From positions 310,001 to 374,000 of the forward strand of contig NZ_JACHEB010000001.1 of the NCBI RefSeq assembly GCF_014201335.1: a stretch of DNA of 64,000 nucleotides, given 5' to 3'. The notes below the pieces were generated by a model. That model was not told where the DNA came from. It did no database searches and saw only the letters and a list, made by a program, of their open reading frames with translations. Positions 1 to 8,489 of this stretch are shown one piece after another (positions within the stretch are counted from its first letter, which is position 1; every line of letters begins with the position of its first letter). Both the position numbers and the translations under genes were made by a program. This DNA comes from Tunturiibacter gelidiferens. GTDB lineage: Bacteria; Acidobacteriota; Terriglobia; Terriglobales; Acidobacteriaceae.

Positions 1-604
1 TTGGCCCGACGTTCTCTTTGAGCACCGAGACGGCGGACATGATCTGGCCTGAGGTGCAGTATCCACACTGGTAGCCGTCGTGCTCGATGAAGGCAGCCTG
101 CATCGGGTGGAGATGATCCGGCTGACCGATACCTTCGATCGTTGTGATCTCATCGTTCCGATGCATGACGGCGAAGGAGAGACAGGAGTTGACGCGGCGA
201 CCGTTAACGTGGACCGTGCAGGCTCCACATTGACCGTGATCGCAGCCTTTCTTGGTGCCGGACAGCGCAAGGTTCTCGCGGAGGCAGTCGAGCAGAGTTG
301 TACGGGGGTCAAGTTGGAGAGCATGGGATTGCCCGTTGACTTTGAGAGTGAGGGCAACCGTACCCTCAGGAAGAACTTCTTCCGTCGCAACGGGTGGAGG
401 AGCGACCGGGGTCGAGGCCGACGCGAGCACTGGAGGCGCCGCGGCGGCAAGACCTGCGGCTCCAAGATGCGAGAGAAAGGAACGGCGGCTGAGGCGGTTG
501 TTCGGTGGGGTTTCGGAGGGAGCTACTGCAGCCGAATCAGGATAAGACTCCGAATCGACTGCTGAAGGAACCTCAATTTCTGGATCGGTGGGATGCTTTG
601 CCAT
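1..604 (-). CDS. (2Fe-2S)-binding subunit of aldehyde/isoquinoline-type oxidoreductase, Tat-exported, partial
   Basis: Reverse-strand reading from the ATG at 604 is open to the window edge, so the 3' end is missing (201 residues seen). After a polar N-terminus comes a twin-arginine motif (RLSRRSFLSHLG, about residues 38-49) and an Ala-rich hydrophobic stretch ending in VLASAS. A plant-type ferredoxin fold follows, with CDHGQCGACTVH and then CGYCTSGQIM, the cysteine patterns of the small subunit of molybdenum hydroxylases (PaoA/IorA family). By family, this subunit carries two [2Fe-2S] clusters that pass electrons from a Mo-cofactor subunit. The partner FAD and Mo subunits would lie to the left, outside the window. 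The Tat signal implies folding with cofactors before export to the periplasm. Family assignment is firm; the substrate cannot be told. Confidence 0.88.
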   Translation of the reverse strand, partial: MAKHPTDPEIEVPSAVDSESYPDSAAVAPSETPPNNRLSRRSFLSHLGAAGLAAAAPPVLASASTPVAPPPVATEEVLPEGTVALTLKVNGQSHALQLDPRTTLLDCLRENLALSGTKKGCDHGQCGACTVHVNGRRVNSCLSFAVMHRNDEITTIEGIGQPDHLHPMQAAFIEHDGYQCGYCTSGQIMSAVSVLKENVGP

Positions 605-859
605 AGAGCCTCTGTGAGATCGAGAGTGAAATGCGAGTGCTGGCGCTCTTCTAATGGACGGTCTGGGCGGGCATCAAGTTGCACATTTGCTCGGCCGATA
701 TGGGGATGTTCAAAACCAATCGGAGAATGACCTATGGCGGAGGTCGTTGTAACAGACTCGCGTCCAAACCTTGCAACTCTGAATACCCCTTCGCCTCCAG
801 CTCTTACCATCGCCATTGCGAATGTTTGTTGCTGAAAATATGTGTTGAAGTTCTTGAGG

Positions 860-1474
860 CTAATCGCAAAGAACGTTCCCGAGAATGAGGTCGACCGAGG
901 CAGCAGCCAAACGCTTGAGTTCGGCGTCGTTTTCCTGCTTACCGACTCCCGCTAACAGACGGTATAGGATGTCCCCCGTCAACGAGTCGTGAAGTATCAC
1001 GGCGATCCGGTCAATTGGAATTGCCGTCTTTCGCAGCTCTTTGTGTCGACTTTCCAACAGAGACCGTATAAACGAGGCTGTTTTGGCGGGACCGTGTGTG
1101 TACCACGCCTCGCCTACTTCGGGACAATTCGCGGCTTCGCCTATAGCGAGACGGTGAAGGTCTACCGACCGTTTTGCGGTGATGAGCTTCAGGATGTGAA
1201 AGGAGAGTTTCTTCAGACTCGCTTCAAGGTCCAATCCCGTGTAGTCAATCTTCGCTAGCGGCTCATTCGACTCGCGGCACAGGTTCTCGATGCTGCTGAT
1301 AAATAACCCACATTTCCCACCGAATTCGCTATACACCGTACTCTTCGAACCACCAGCCACCTCGACAATCTTGTCGATAGTGACGCCCTCATAGCCGCGC
1401 TTTAGAAACAGGTCCGCTGCGACTTTTTGAAGTTTGCCGTTTCGGACCTCTCCGCGCGACCTTTTGTTAGGCAT
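860..1474 (-). CDS. TetR/AcrR family transcriptional regulator
   Basis: 204 residues, usual TetR length. The N-terminal helix-turn-helix is clear: VTIDKIVEVAGGSKSTVYSEF at about residues 31-51 (shown in part), with the typical K-x-T-x-Y recognition helix. The C-terminal ligand domain resembles the TetR_C group with the AEAANCPEVGEAWYTHGP-like segment seen in AcrR-type regulators. It is transcribed away from the NIPSNAP gene at 1694, and the shared 219 bp intergenic region holds an operator-like palindrome at 1629-1649. A near copy of that palindrome precedes the cupin gene at 2638, so I infer that this protein represses both promoters. The inducer is unknown. The start is ATG at 1474 with a GGGAG-type Shine-Dalgarno sequence just upstream. 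Confidence 0.9.
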   Translation of the reverse strand: MPNKRSRGEVRNGKLQKVAADLFLKRGYEGVTIDKIVEVAGGSKSTVYSEFGGKCGLFISSIENLCRESNEPLAKIDYTGLDLEASLKKLSFHILKLITAKRSVDLHRLAIGEAANCPEVGEAWYTHGPAKTASFIRSLLESRHKELRKTAIPIDRIAVILHDSLTGDILYRLLAGVGKQENDAELKRLAAASVDLILGNVLCD

Positions 1475-1497
1475 TCATCTCTCCCATCTCAAGTCAT

Positions 1498-1526
1498 GAG
1501 TGCATCCAAAAATATGTAATGCACTC
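1498..1526. promoter_or_regulatory. 8-bp inverted repeat upstream of tetR
   Basis: GAGTGCAT at 1498-1505 and ATGCACTC at 1519-1526 form a perfect 8-bp inverted repeat with a 13-nt AT-rich spacer, 24 nt upstream of the tetR ATG. The geometry fits a dimeric regulator site, possibly for autoregulation or a second regulator. It differs in sequence from the palindromes at 1629 and 2577. Function is inferred only. Confidence 0.4.
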
Positions 1527-1628
1527 CCCAGCTTGAATCCCCTCTACTAGCAGTATCTTATGCGACCTACTACTTCAGACCACTCGGGCTCGCTAGCCTC
1601 ATAGGGTTGCCGCAAGCTGTAATTATAG

Positions 1629-1649
1629 TGTAACGTACTGTACAGTACA
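1629..1649. promoter_or_regulatory. Operator-like palindrome, copy 1
   Basis: The core GTACTGTACAGTAC is a perfect 14-bp palindrome inside a 21-nt element that is 19/21 identical to the element at 2577-2597. It sits 45 nt upstream of the NIPSNAP start and in the tetR-NIPSNAP intergenic region. The repetition before two nearby genes supports a regulator site, most simply for the adjacent TetR protein. The assignment to that regulator is inference. Confidence 0.6.
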
Positions 1650-1693
1650 GTATTTCAGTAAATCAATAGCCGGGCATCTGGGAGGATACCTCA

Positions 1694-2506
1694 TTGGATC
1701 GTCGCAATTTTCTTTCTAGCTCTCTCGCTGCTTCAGCCCTCTCGTTTGCGACTGCTGGTGATTTACTTGCACAGGCAGGCTCTCCTGCGGACAACTCTGC
1801 GCCGGAGTACATGGATCTGCGCCGGTACCATTTGGCGAGTGGACCAGGCGTCAAGATCACCAATGATTTTTTTGCCGATGCCTTGATTCCGGCACTGAAC
1901 CGGCTTGGCATAGGGCCAGTTGGTGCGTTCTCAGTTTATTTCGGACCAGATACTCCGTCCTATTACCTCCTGATGCCAAGCGCGAAGCTGGAGACGTTAG
2001 TTACAGCTGACATTGAGTTGGGGAAGGACGTCGTCTTCATGAAGGCGGCTGCGCCGTTCTGGGATGCTCCCGCCGCCACGCCGCCATACATTCGTATAGA
2101 GAGTTCCCTATTGCGGGCGTTCCCCGGATATCCCAAGGTCACGCCGCCAGCCTCCGCTGCAGCCAAGGGAAAACGCGTCTATCACCTTCGTCAGTATCAG
2201 TCACCGACTAACATGGACCACGTCCGGAAGGTGGAGATGTTTCACAACGGCGAGTTCGGCATTTTTGCTAAAGCTGGCGCTACGGGAGTTTTCTACGCCG
2301 ATACACTGGTCGGGCCGAACCTGCCGAATCTTACCTATATGCTCAGCTTTCCTGATATGACCTCGCTTGAAACCGATTGGGGAAAATTTTCCGCGGATCC
2401 CGACTGGAAGAAGCTTTCCGCCGACTCAAGGTTTAATTTGGACCCACCGACAGTATCAAACGTGACAAGCCTTGTGTTGCATCCTCTAGCCTGTTCGCAA
2501 GTCTAG
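1694..2506 (+). CDS. NIPSNAP family protein with Tat-like signal
   Basis: 270 residues starting at TTG (1694) behind a well-placed GGAGG at 1681-1685; no better ATG lies nearby. The N-terminus MDRRNFLSSSLAASALSFATA is a short twin-arginine-like signal (shown in part). The mature part holds two NIPSNAP-like ferredoxin-fold halves: one beginning YMDLRRYHLASGPG and a second beginning VYHLRQYQSPTN with KVEMFHNGEFGIF, where the family often carries EMFN/GE. NIPSNAP proteins are small dimeric alpha/beta proteins without an agreed enzyme role. The gene lies behind operator copy 1 and is followed by the cupin gene with its own operator copy. An extracytoplasmic NIPSNAP protein is typical of Acidobacteria and Planctomycetes. 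I am confident of the family and not of the function. Confidence 0.82.
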   Translation: MDRRNFLSSSLAASALSFATAGDLLAQAGSPADNSAPEYMDLRRYHLASGPGVKITNDFFADALIPALNRLGIGPVGAFSVYFGPDTPSYYLLMPSAKLETLVTADIELGKDVVFMKAAAPFWDAPAATPPYIRIESSLLRAFPGYPKVTPPASAAAKGKRVYHLRQYQSPTNMDHVRKVEMFHNGEFGIFAKAGATGVFYADTLVGPNLPNLTYMLSFPDMTSLETDWGKFSADPDWKKLSADSRFNLDPPTVSNVTSLVLHPLACSQV

Positions 2507-2576
2507 TGCAGAAATGAGCGTAGCCCGACTTTTCGAATTAATGGTGCGTCAAAGTTGTTGTTGAGCGCATCTTATT

Positions 2577-2597
2577 TGTAATGTACCGTACAGTACA
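2577..2597. promoter_or_regulatory. Operator-like palindrome, copy 2
   Basis: This 21-nt element matches the one at 1629-1649 at 19 positions, with the core GTACCGTACAGTAC differing by one base. It ends 40 nt before the cupin ATG at 2638, a usual operator position. It also argues against starting the cupin gene at the ATG at 2581, which would lie inside the palindrome. Confidence 0.6.
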
Positions 2598-2637
2598 CTA
2601 CATTAGTCTGGGCAATCACACGCCACCTGGAGCTCAC

Positions 2638-3150
2638 ATGAGAAGCAACCTCAATGATTCGTTCACTCGCTCGATAACTGACCCGTTTGCAATGCAGAGG
2701 AAAGCCGCTATTCGGCCGGGAGCGCAACCGGATTCGGATTCGATGATCAGCATTGTGCATCCGGCTGGACTGAGCAGCGAAACACAGCAGACTTCAGGAT
2801 CGCTACGGATGTCGGCTATCGCGGCAATGAATGGCATTGAGTCGTCGCTTTGGGCAGGCATATTTGTGGTGGAGCCTTCCGGAAAGACAGGCATCCACCA
2901 CCACGGCAAACAGGAGACTGTCGTTTACGTGCTTGAGGGAGAGGCTAATGTGCGCTGGGGCAACTTTGGGGAGCACTCGGTCACCGTTGGAGCGGGCGAC
3001 TTTCTGCATGTGCCGAGTTGGTTGCCACATCAGGAGCTCAACACTTCTAGAAAGAATCCATTTCGATGGGTAGTGGTGCGAAGTACACCAGAGCCGATCG
3101 TTGTAAATCTACCTGACGATTTCTGGACTCACACTACCTACAACCGATAG
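2638..3150 (+). CDS. Cupin domain-containing protein
   Basis: 170 residues from ATG 2638, chosen because GGAG lies 5 nt upstream and because the longer alternative (2581) starts inside the operator-like palindrome. A single cupin fold is visible: motif 1 as GIHHHGKQETVVYVLEGEANV with three consecutive histidines and a glutamate (shown in part), and motif 2 as GDFLHVPSWLPHQELN with the distal histidine. This keeps the usual 3-His/1-Glu metal site. Cupins of this size are dioxygenases, isomerases or sensors, so no reaction can be named. It is followed 13 nt later by a Tat-type aldo/keto reductase and is probably cotranscribed with it. Confidence 0.85.
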   Translation: MRSNLNDSFTRSITDPFAMQRKAAIRPGAQPDSDSMISIVHPAGLSSETQQTSGSLRMSAIAAMNGIESSLWAGIFVVEPSGKTGIHHHGKQETVVYVLEGEANVRWGNFGEHSVTVGAGDFLHVPSWLPHQELNTSRKNPFRWVVVRSTPEPIVVNLPDDFWTHTTYNR

Positions 3151-3163
3151 CGAGGAGATTTCG

Positions 3164-4306
3164 ATGAATACGAGAAGAGACTTCTTGAGTAGCGCTACCA
3201 AAGGATCGGCCGCAGCGGTCGCAACAGCACTTCTACCCTGGACAGCTTCAGCGGCAATCACATTAGAGATGAATGACAGCATGGAGGAGGCCATCGGCGG
3301 GGACAATAAGGAGCACTACAAGCCGCCCTTCAGGTTCGGAATAGGAGGGGTTCCACTCGGAAATGAATTTGCAGTCGTCACCGACAAAGATGCGTATGCC
3401 ACCATCGAAGCCGCATGGAATGCTGGGGTTCGCTACTATGACATGGCTCCGTGGTACGGGCTCGGCTTGGCAGAGCGTCGATACGGCAACTTCCTTCACA
3501 ACAAGAATCGAAGTGAATTCGTCCTCTCCTCGAAGGTCGGTAAGCTTCTTAAGGCATCGAAGACCGCGAAGAATAAGGAGTATTTTCCATTTTCTCCTTC
3601 GCCTAACGACGTCGTCTACGATTACACGGCGTCTGGCGTGCGACGATCCATTGAAGACAGTCTGCAAAGACTCGGGATTGACAGCATTGACATCGCCTTC
3701 GTGCATGACATCTCATCGGACAACAAAAGTCTTCCGACACCCTGGCAAGAGCAGTTCGAAATCGCGCGAAAGGGTGCATTTCCTGAGCTCACCCGCATGC
3801 GGGAAGAGGGATTGATCAAAGGTTGGGGAATCGGCGTCAATACTCCAGAACCAATCATGCGACTGCTTGAAGTTGCGGATCCGGATGTATGTTTCCTGGC
3901 CTCCCAGTATTCTTTGATCGACCACAAGAACGCACTGGATCAGCTGTTTCCAGCAGCCAGAGTCAAGAATGTGTCTTTCGTGATTGGGTCGTCACTCAAT
4001 GCAGGGTTTATATCGGGAAGTCCACGTTACAACTATGGGAAAGAGTCATACCGGATTCCGTCGGCGTTTCTTGAAAAACGCGCGAGGCTTCGCGAGGTTG
4101 CGAGTAACCACGGAGTCGACCTCCGGACTGCTGCGCTTCAATTCTCTGCAGCGCCAGACATCGCTGCAGCCCTGGTTGTAGGCGCCAGCAGCGAGCAACA
4201 GATTCTTGCGGATTACACCTCGATGCAAACCAAGGTCCCTTCTGAGTTCTGGGCTGATCTCAAGGCTCAAAATCTGATCGAGCAAAATGCGCCAGTGCCC
4301 GCTTGA
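3164..4306 (+). CDS. Aldo/keto reductase with Tat signal peptide
   Basis: 380 residues. The N-terminus MNTRRDFLSSATKGSAAAV is a twin-arginine signal ending near TASA (residue 30). The rest is a TIM-barrel aldo/keto reductase resembling the D-threo-aldose 1-dehydrogenase group, with the catalytic tetrad visible: Asp93 and Tyr98 (YYDMAPWYG), Lys124 (LSSKVGK) and His181 (IAFVHDIS). The C-terminal VVGASSEQQ segment is the expected 2'-phosphate/cofactor region. It follows the cupin gene closely and precedes a cytosolic aldo/keto reductase, so an operon is likely. AKRs use NAD(P)H, so a Tat-exported form is odd; the cofactor may be carried folded or the reaction may differ. Confidence 0.9.
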   Translation: MNTRRDFLSSATKGSAAAVATALLPWTASAAITLEMNDSMEEAIGGDNKEHYKPPFRFGIGGVPLGNEFAVVTDKDAYATIEAAWNAGVRYYDMAPWYGLGLAERRYGNFLHNKNRSEFVLSSKVGKLLKASKTAKNKEYFPFSPSPNDVVYDYTASGVRRSIEDSLQRLGIDSIDIAFVHDISSDNKSLPTPWQEQFEIARKGAFPELTRMREEGLIKGWGIGVNTPEPIMRLLEVADPDVCFLASQYSLIDHKNALDQLFPAARVKNVSFVIGSSLNAGFISGSPRYNYGKESYRIPSAFLEKRARLREVASNHGVDLRTAALQFSAAPDIAAALVVGASSEQQILADYTSMQTKVPSEFWADLKAQNLIEQNAPVPA

Positions 4307-4364
4307 GTGCAGGCATCCGGGCTCCAACCATTCCAAATTCTCAACACAAAAAAGGAGCATTCAT

Positions 4365-5252
4365 ATGAACACCCAACAGACCCTTACAGGCGCAGCAGCA
4401 GGCACGTTCACAATCGGTGGTGATCTTACGGTCAATCGGATGGGCTATGGAGCGATGCGAATCACAGGGGCAGGCGTGTGGGGACCTCCCGTGGATAAGG
4501 CTGCTGCGGTTACGACTCTCCGACGGGCGATTGACCTCGGAGTAAACCTAATCGACACGGCCGACTCCTACGGGCCTGGGACATCCGAAGAGTTGATCGC
4601 AGAAGGACTCTACCCATATCCAAATGGATTGGTAATAGCAACCAAAGGAGGATGGGAGCGCCCGGGCCCCGGCCAATGGACGCACAACGCCAGTCCTAAA
4701 CATCTCACCGGGGCACTTGAGGGCAGTTTGAAGCGTCTGCGTCTGGATCGTATCGACGTCTATCAACTACATGCTCCCGATAATGCCGTGTCCTTCGAAG
4801 CGTCGATAGAAGCACTGGCCAGACTGCGCGAGCAAGGTAAGATCCGCCATGTCGCGCTCTCGAATGTGACACGTGAACATGTGGAGAGAGCTCGCGTGAT
4901 CGTACCGATTGTCTCTGTGCAGAACCGCTACAGCTTCGCTGATCGGGAGTCAGACTTTATTGTTGATTATTGCGAGCAGAACAAAATAGGTTTTCTTCCG
5001 TGGGCTCCGCTCGGTCAAGCGCAGGAAGCACATGACGCGATCAAGAAAGTTGCAAAGGATCTTGATGCAAGTCCTTTGCAGGTCGCATTGGCCTGGCTCC
5101 TCAAACGGTCGAAAGTGATCCTGCCGATCCCCGGAACCTCCTCGGTCAAGCATCTGGAGGAGAATATTGCTGCTGCGGGTGTTGAACTTCCTCAGGCCGC
5201 GTACGACAATTTGGCTGCTGTAAGCCATCCTCCCGCGAGTCTACGTGGTTGA
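4365..5252 (+). CDS. Aldo/keto reductase, PdxI (YdbC)-like
   Basis: 295 residues from ATG 4365, chosen for the AAGGAG sequence at 4352-4357. It has no signal peptide. The opening MGYGAMRITGAGVWGPP is diagnostic of the YdbC/PdxI branch, which in E. coli reduces pyridoxal to pyridoxine. Catalytic residues are Asp64 and Tyr69 (IDTADSYG), Lys94 (IATKGG) and His136 (VYQLHAPD). The C-terminal LPIPGTSSVKHLEENI is the standard NADPH-binding segment. It lies 58 nt behind the Tat-type AKR. Family is secure; the physiological substrate is inferred from relatives and could be another aldehyde. Confidence 0.88.
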   Translation: MNTQQTLTGAAAGTFTIGGDLTVNRMGYGAMRITGAGVWGPPVDKAAAVTTLRRAIDLGVNLIDTADSYGPGTSEELIAEGLYPYPNGLVIATKGGWERPGPGQWTHNASPKHLTGALEGSLKRLRLDRIDVYQLHAPDNAVSFEASIEALARLREQGKIRHVALSNVTREHVERARVIVPIVSVQNRYSFADRESDFIVDYCEQNKIGFLPWAPLGQAQEAHDAIKKVAKDLDASPLQVALAWLLKRSKVILPIPGTSSVKHLEENIAAAGVELPQAAYDNLAAVSHPPASLRG

Positions 5253-5335
5253 AGCGCTGCCAAAGCTTCGGGCAGCTCCTGCTAAGCCATCGCACGATCA
5301 ACTTTCGCTAAACAATCGGATCTGGAGATGAGAAT

Positions 5336-6721
5336 ATGAGACGTTTACGTTTCGCAAAGTTCCACGCATTGGTTTCTCTCGCCTTCGTCGCTCTTCTTCC
5401 TTCTGCGCTCCAAGCCCAGCAGACGATCACCGGTCAGGCCGCCTTTGCCGACTACACGCAGCAGAAGCCGGGCGTCCGGCGAAAGATCACCGTGGCAGAC
5501 CTGCCAGAGCCCAAGCCGTCCGAGTCTGTAGACAACGGTCCCTCTCTTGTCCAACGGCCAGCTGGTGCGTGGCCGATTGCCCCAGCTGGTTTTACAGTGC
5601 AGCTCTATGCGGGCGGTGACGCAGCCACTCCTATGCAGCGATCCGAAAATAAGAAAGAGACGCATGCGCCCACCTCCGGAACCTTTGTGATGCCCCGCAT
5701 CATCCATGCTGCACCGAATGGCGACCTCTTCGTAGCAGACTCGCAGGCTGGCTCCATATTTGTACTGCGTGGCGTTACGGATTCAGGTAAGGCAGCTACG
5801 ATCAGTACCTACGCTACGGGCCTCGATCATCCCTTTGGCGTTGCGTTTTATCCCGCGGGCGCGAATCCGCAATGGATCTACGTAGGAAACGCAACGACCG
5901 TCGTTCGATTCTCCTACAAGTCCGGTGATACTAAGGCTGCCCACGCGCCCGAGACAATAGTGCCCGATCTTCCTGGATACGCTCAACTCCGTGGTGGCGG
6001 CCATTGGACGCGAGACGTCGTCTTCTCTGCCGACGGAAAGCACCTGCTGGTGTCTGTGGGAAGTGGATCGAATGCAGACGATCCCGACACCCATCCTGGA
6101 GAGTTCCATCGGGCGGATGTCCTGGAGTATACCCCTGAGGGAAAATTTGTCGAGGTGTACGCCTACGGTATTCGTAACTGTGTCGGCGAGGCGATCAACT
6201 CTATTACCGGTCAGCTCTGGTGCTCGACAAATGAGCGTGACGCCCTGGGGAACAATCTTGTTCCGGACTATGTGACTTCAGTGAAAGAAGGCGGCTTCTA
6301 TGGTTGGCCCTGGTTCTATATGGGGGGACATCAGGACCCGCGACTTATGGGCACTCATCCTGAACTCAAATCCAAAGTCATTACGCCAGACGTACTGGTT
6401 CAACCTCATATGGCATCGCTCGGAATGACGTTTTACCCTACCAGTCAATCCATGTTCCCATCCCAATACGACGGTGACGGATTCGCATCTGAACATGGGT
6501 CATGGAATCGTGCGAATCGCGGGGGCTACGAGGTGATCCGGATTCCCATGAAGGACGGCAGAGCCACAGGCGAGTATGAGGATTTTCTTACCGGGTTTGT
6601 CACCGCGGATGGGCAGGTCTGGGGCCGACCGGTAGGAGTAACCGTGGGTCATGATGGCGCTCTCTACGTTACAGATGACGGCTCTCGCAGCGTTTGGCGC
6701 GTTTCTTACACTGGCAAATAG
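5336..6721 (+). CDS. PQQ-dependent sugar dehydrogenase-like (glucose/sorbosone dehydrogenase fold), secreted
   Basis: 461 residues with a Sec signal peptide (basic start, hydrophobic run, cleavage near LQAQ at about residue 27). The body is a six-bladed beta-propeller of the soluble glucose/sorbosone dehydrogenase family: repeated GLDHPFGVAFYP, GGGHWTRDVVFSADGKHL, YAYGIRNCVGEAINS and EGGFYGWPWFYMGG segments. In this family histidine and arginine side chains of these loops hold PQQ and Ca2+. It would oxidise aldose-type substrates in the periplasm and feed electrons to a cytochrome. Some family members bind heme or lack PQQ, so activity is not certain. It precedes a small secreted cupin by 49 nt. 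Confidence 0.85.
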   Translation: MRRLRFAKFHALVSLAFVALLPSALQAQQTITGQAAFADYTQQKPGVRRKITVADLPEPKPSESVDNGPSLVQRPAGAWPIAPAGFTVQLYAGGDAATPMQRSENKKETHAPTSGTFVMPRIIHAAPNGDLFVADSQAGSIFVLRGVTDSGKAATISTYATGLDHPFGVAFYPAGANPQWIYVGNATTVVRFSYKSGDTKAAHAPETIVPDLPGYAQLRGGGHWTRDVVFSADGKHLLVSVGSGSNADDPDTHPGEFHRADVLEYTPEGKFVEVYAYGIRNCVGEAINSITGQLWCSTNERDALGNNLVPDYVTSVKEGGFYGWPWFYMGGHQDPRLMGTHPELKSKVITPDVLVQPHMASLGMTFYPTSQSMFPSQYDGDGFASEHGSWNRANRGGYEVIRIPMKDGRATGEYEDFLTGFVTADGQVWGRPVGVTVGHDGALYVTDDGSRSVWRVSYTGK

Positions 6722-6770
6722 CGTGACTATGCTGAGTCTAGAGTAGTCAACCCAAGAGGAGATGACCGAC

Positions 6771-7229
6771 ATGATTTCTAAATACCGCACCATTGGAATT
6801 ACTGCCGTCGCCATTGCATCTCTGACGCCCGTACTCGCTCAAACCAGCGCGAATAGCGTTGCAAGCGGTAAACGCGAGATCCTCTTGCAAACGACCGAAT
6901 CGTGGAACGGCAAGCCATACACACACTACCCGACGGGTCAGCCACAACTCACGACCATCAAGCTGACCGTCGCACCACACACCGCCCTGCCATGGCACAC
7001 GCATCCATTCCCAAATGTCGTCTATGTGCTTTCGGGAACTCTCACACTGCATGACAAGGCCAGCGGCAAGACACAGGTGGTTCATCAGGGACAAGCGGTA
7101 GGCGAGTCAGTGGACGATGTGCATCGGGGCGAGTCGGGTGACGAACCCACCGTCCTGCTCATCACCTATGCGGGAACTCCAGGCGTTCCAACCTCAGTGC
7201 CTGCAAAGGGCGAGAAGGCGGAATACTGA
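6771..7229 (+). CDS. Secreted cupin domain protein
   Basis: 152 residues from ATG 6771; the upstream AAGAGGAG (6754-6761) fits this start better than the ATG at 6762. An N-terminal signal peptide (ISKYRTIGITAVAIASLTPV, cleavage near LAQ) is followed by one cupin domain: LPWHTHPFPNVVYVLSGTL carries the H-x-H and the VLSG turn, and GQAVGESVDDVHRGESGDEP carries the second motif with His. Such small periplasmic cupins are common and of unknown reaction. It lies directly behind the PQQ-type dehydrogenase and ends before a hairpin at 7318. Confidence 0.85.
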   Translation: MISKYRTIGITAVAIASLTPVLAQTSANSVASGKREILLQTTESWNGKPYTHYPTGQPQLTTIKLTVAPHTALPWHTHPFPNVVYVLSGTLTLHDKASGKTQVVHQGQAVGESVDDVHRGESGDEPTVLLITYAGTPGVPTSVPAKGEKAEY

Positions 7230-7317
7230 ATAAGGATGCGGGGGTTAGACAGTTCCGTCGTTTTGCAAAGATGAGGTTTGCTATGGAAAGACCAGATAAA
7301 GCGCAAGTACGGGAAAT

Positions 7318-7345
7318 GCTGTGAGCCTAAATATTGGCCCACAGC
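7318..7345. terminator. Stem-loop between convergent genes
   Basis: GCTGTGAGCC and GGCCCACAGC form a 10-bp stem with one A-C mismatch around an 8-nt TAAATATT loop, between the stops of the cupin gene (+) and the bicupin gene (-). The position suits a bidirectional terminator, though no T-run follows on either side. Confidence 0.35.
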
Positions 7346-7363
7346 AAGAGACCCGAAGCAGGA

Positions 7364-8311
7364 TTAGTCTTCGAGATAGAACTGGATGTCGAGGGTGCGC
7401 AGATAGGAATGCAAGCCCGCATCCTGGATTGGCATCACATAGGCGTCGGCACCGGACTCGTTGACGTGCTCATGCCAGTAGCCAGCTGGTGTTACGAACG
7501 CAGCGCCCTTCACCCAGTCCACGCGGATAGCGTGTTTGATAGAGCCGTCCGGATTCAGTTCCGGTCCGATCAGGGTATATACGCCGGGCTTGGCTTCTAC
7601 CGCGAAGTCGAGCGCGACGGACTGATGACGGTGCGGGAGCTGCCGCGTACCCGGAGGCACAATGCCAAACATGGACCATAACGTATGTGTGATGGTTAGC
7701 GTCTGGTCGAAGTTTTTGTTTGCCAGCAGTACGCTGACACGGCTGCGCTTGCCTGCGTTTGGATCGTTCCTGGCCCTCTCCAACTCGGTCATAATCATGG
7801 CACGCGTGTACAAGGTCGGCTGGAAGCGGTTCTTTGACTTTTCCACGCCAAGATATGCGAGCAGAGGAGAGTCGTTGACCATGTAGAAGGCAGTGTCCGC
7901 GTCAGCATGGTGCACTGCAGCAGCTACGCCGGGTAATGCAAAGATGTCGCCTTCGTTCCATTCGATCGCGCCCTGTTCGATCTCTGTATGGCCCTTGCCC
8001 TTGATGACGTAGAAGAACTCGCTGGTAGCATCAGCGGAAGTGGTGATCGACTCACCAGCTTTGATGCGAACGAAGCTTGCCAGCACGCTTGGGCCTGTCA
8101 CGGGATAGTCAGTCTTCAACTCTTTGCTTAGATCGAGTGGAACAACACGTGTCGCGCCTGAAGCATACAGTTCAGGCGAGAACGTCTTGACTGGGATGCG
8201 CGGCGTCGCTCCGGAAGAGATTGGGTCGGCTGCTTTACTGTACTCAAAGATCTCGGCACCCTTCGTGAGAGCAACGGTCGGGATCATCTTTTCGGAAATT
8301 GCGTTGTTCAT
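7364..8311 (-). CDS. Bicupin domain protein
   Basis: 315 residues from ATG 8311, preferred over 8350 because GGAGAACAC lies just upstream. Two cupin barrels are visible: the first around SEFFYVIKGKGHTEIEQG with GDIFALPG and HHADAD, the second around LPHRHQSVALDFAVEAKPG with VTPAGYWHEHVN. The second keeps a full histidine set (HRH, HEH); the first keeps fewer metal ligands. The two-domain layout resembles gentisate 1,2-dioxygenase relatives, but length and motifs do not allow that name. It is transcribed divergently from an AraC regulator at 8490, which probably controls it. Confidence 0.82.
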   Translation of the reverse strand: MNNAISEKMIPTVALTKGAEIFEYSKAADPISSGATPRIPVKTFSPELYASGATRVVPLDLSKELKTDYPVTGPSVLASFVRIKAGESITTSADATSEFFYVIKGKGHTEIEQGAIEWNEGDIFALPGVAAAVHHADADTAFYMVNDSPLLAYLGVEKSKNRFQPTLYTRAMIMTELERARNDPNAGKRSRVSVLLANKNFDQTLTITHTLWSMFGIVPPGTRQLPHRHQSVALDFAVEAKPGVYTLIGPELNPDGSIKHAIRVDWVKGAAFVTPAGYWHEHVNESGADAYVMPIQDAGLHSYLRTLDIQFYLED

Positions 8312-8489
8312 GTGTTCTCCTTTTGCACGAGGTGCAGTCGTTGATTGCATGGCTAACCTCAGATATAGTCTGGCTGCTGCCGAGCAATCCTGTATCTTTG
8401 ATTTCCACGGGTCTTTTGGATTCTTTAGACTGGGATCATCCGGCCAGTTAGGAGCCGATCGACGCGTGACACAGTCATCGCAGGAACGA

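Noticed and set aside
2581..3150. Longer cupin start at 2581
   Set aside because: Would begin inside the operator-like palindrome and lacks a Shine-Dalgarno; 2638 has GGAG at 5 nt.
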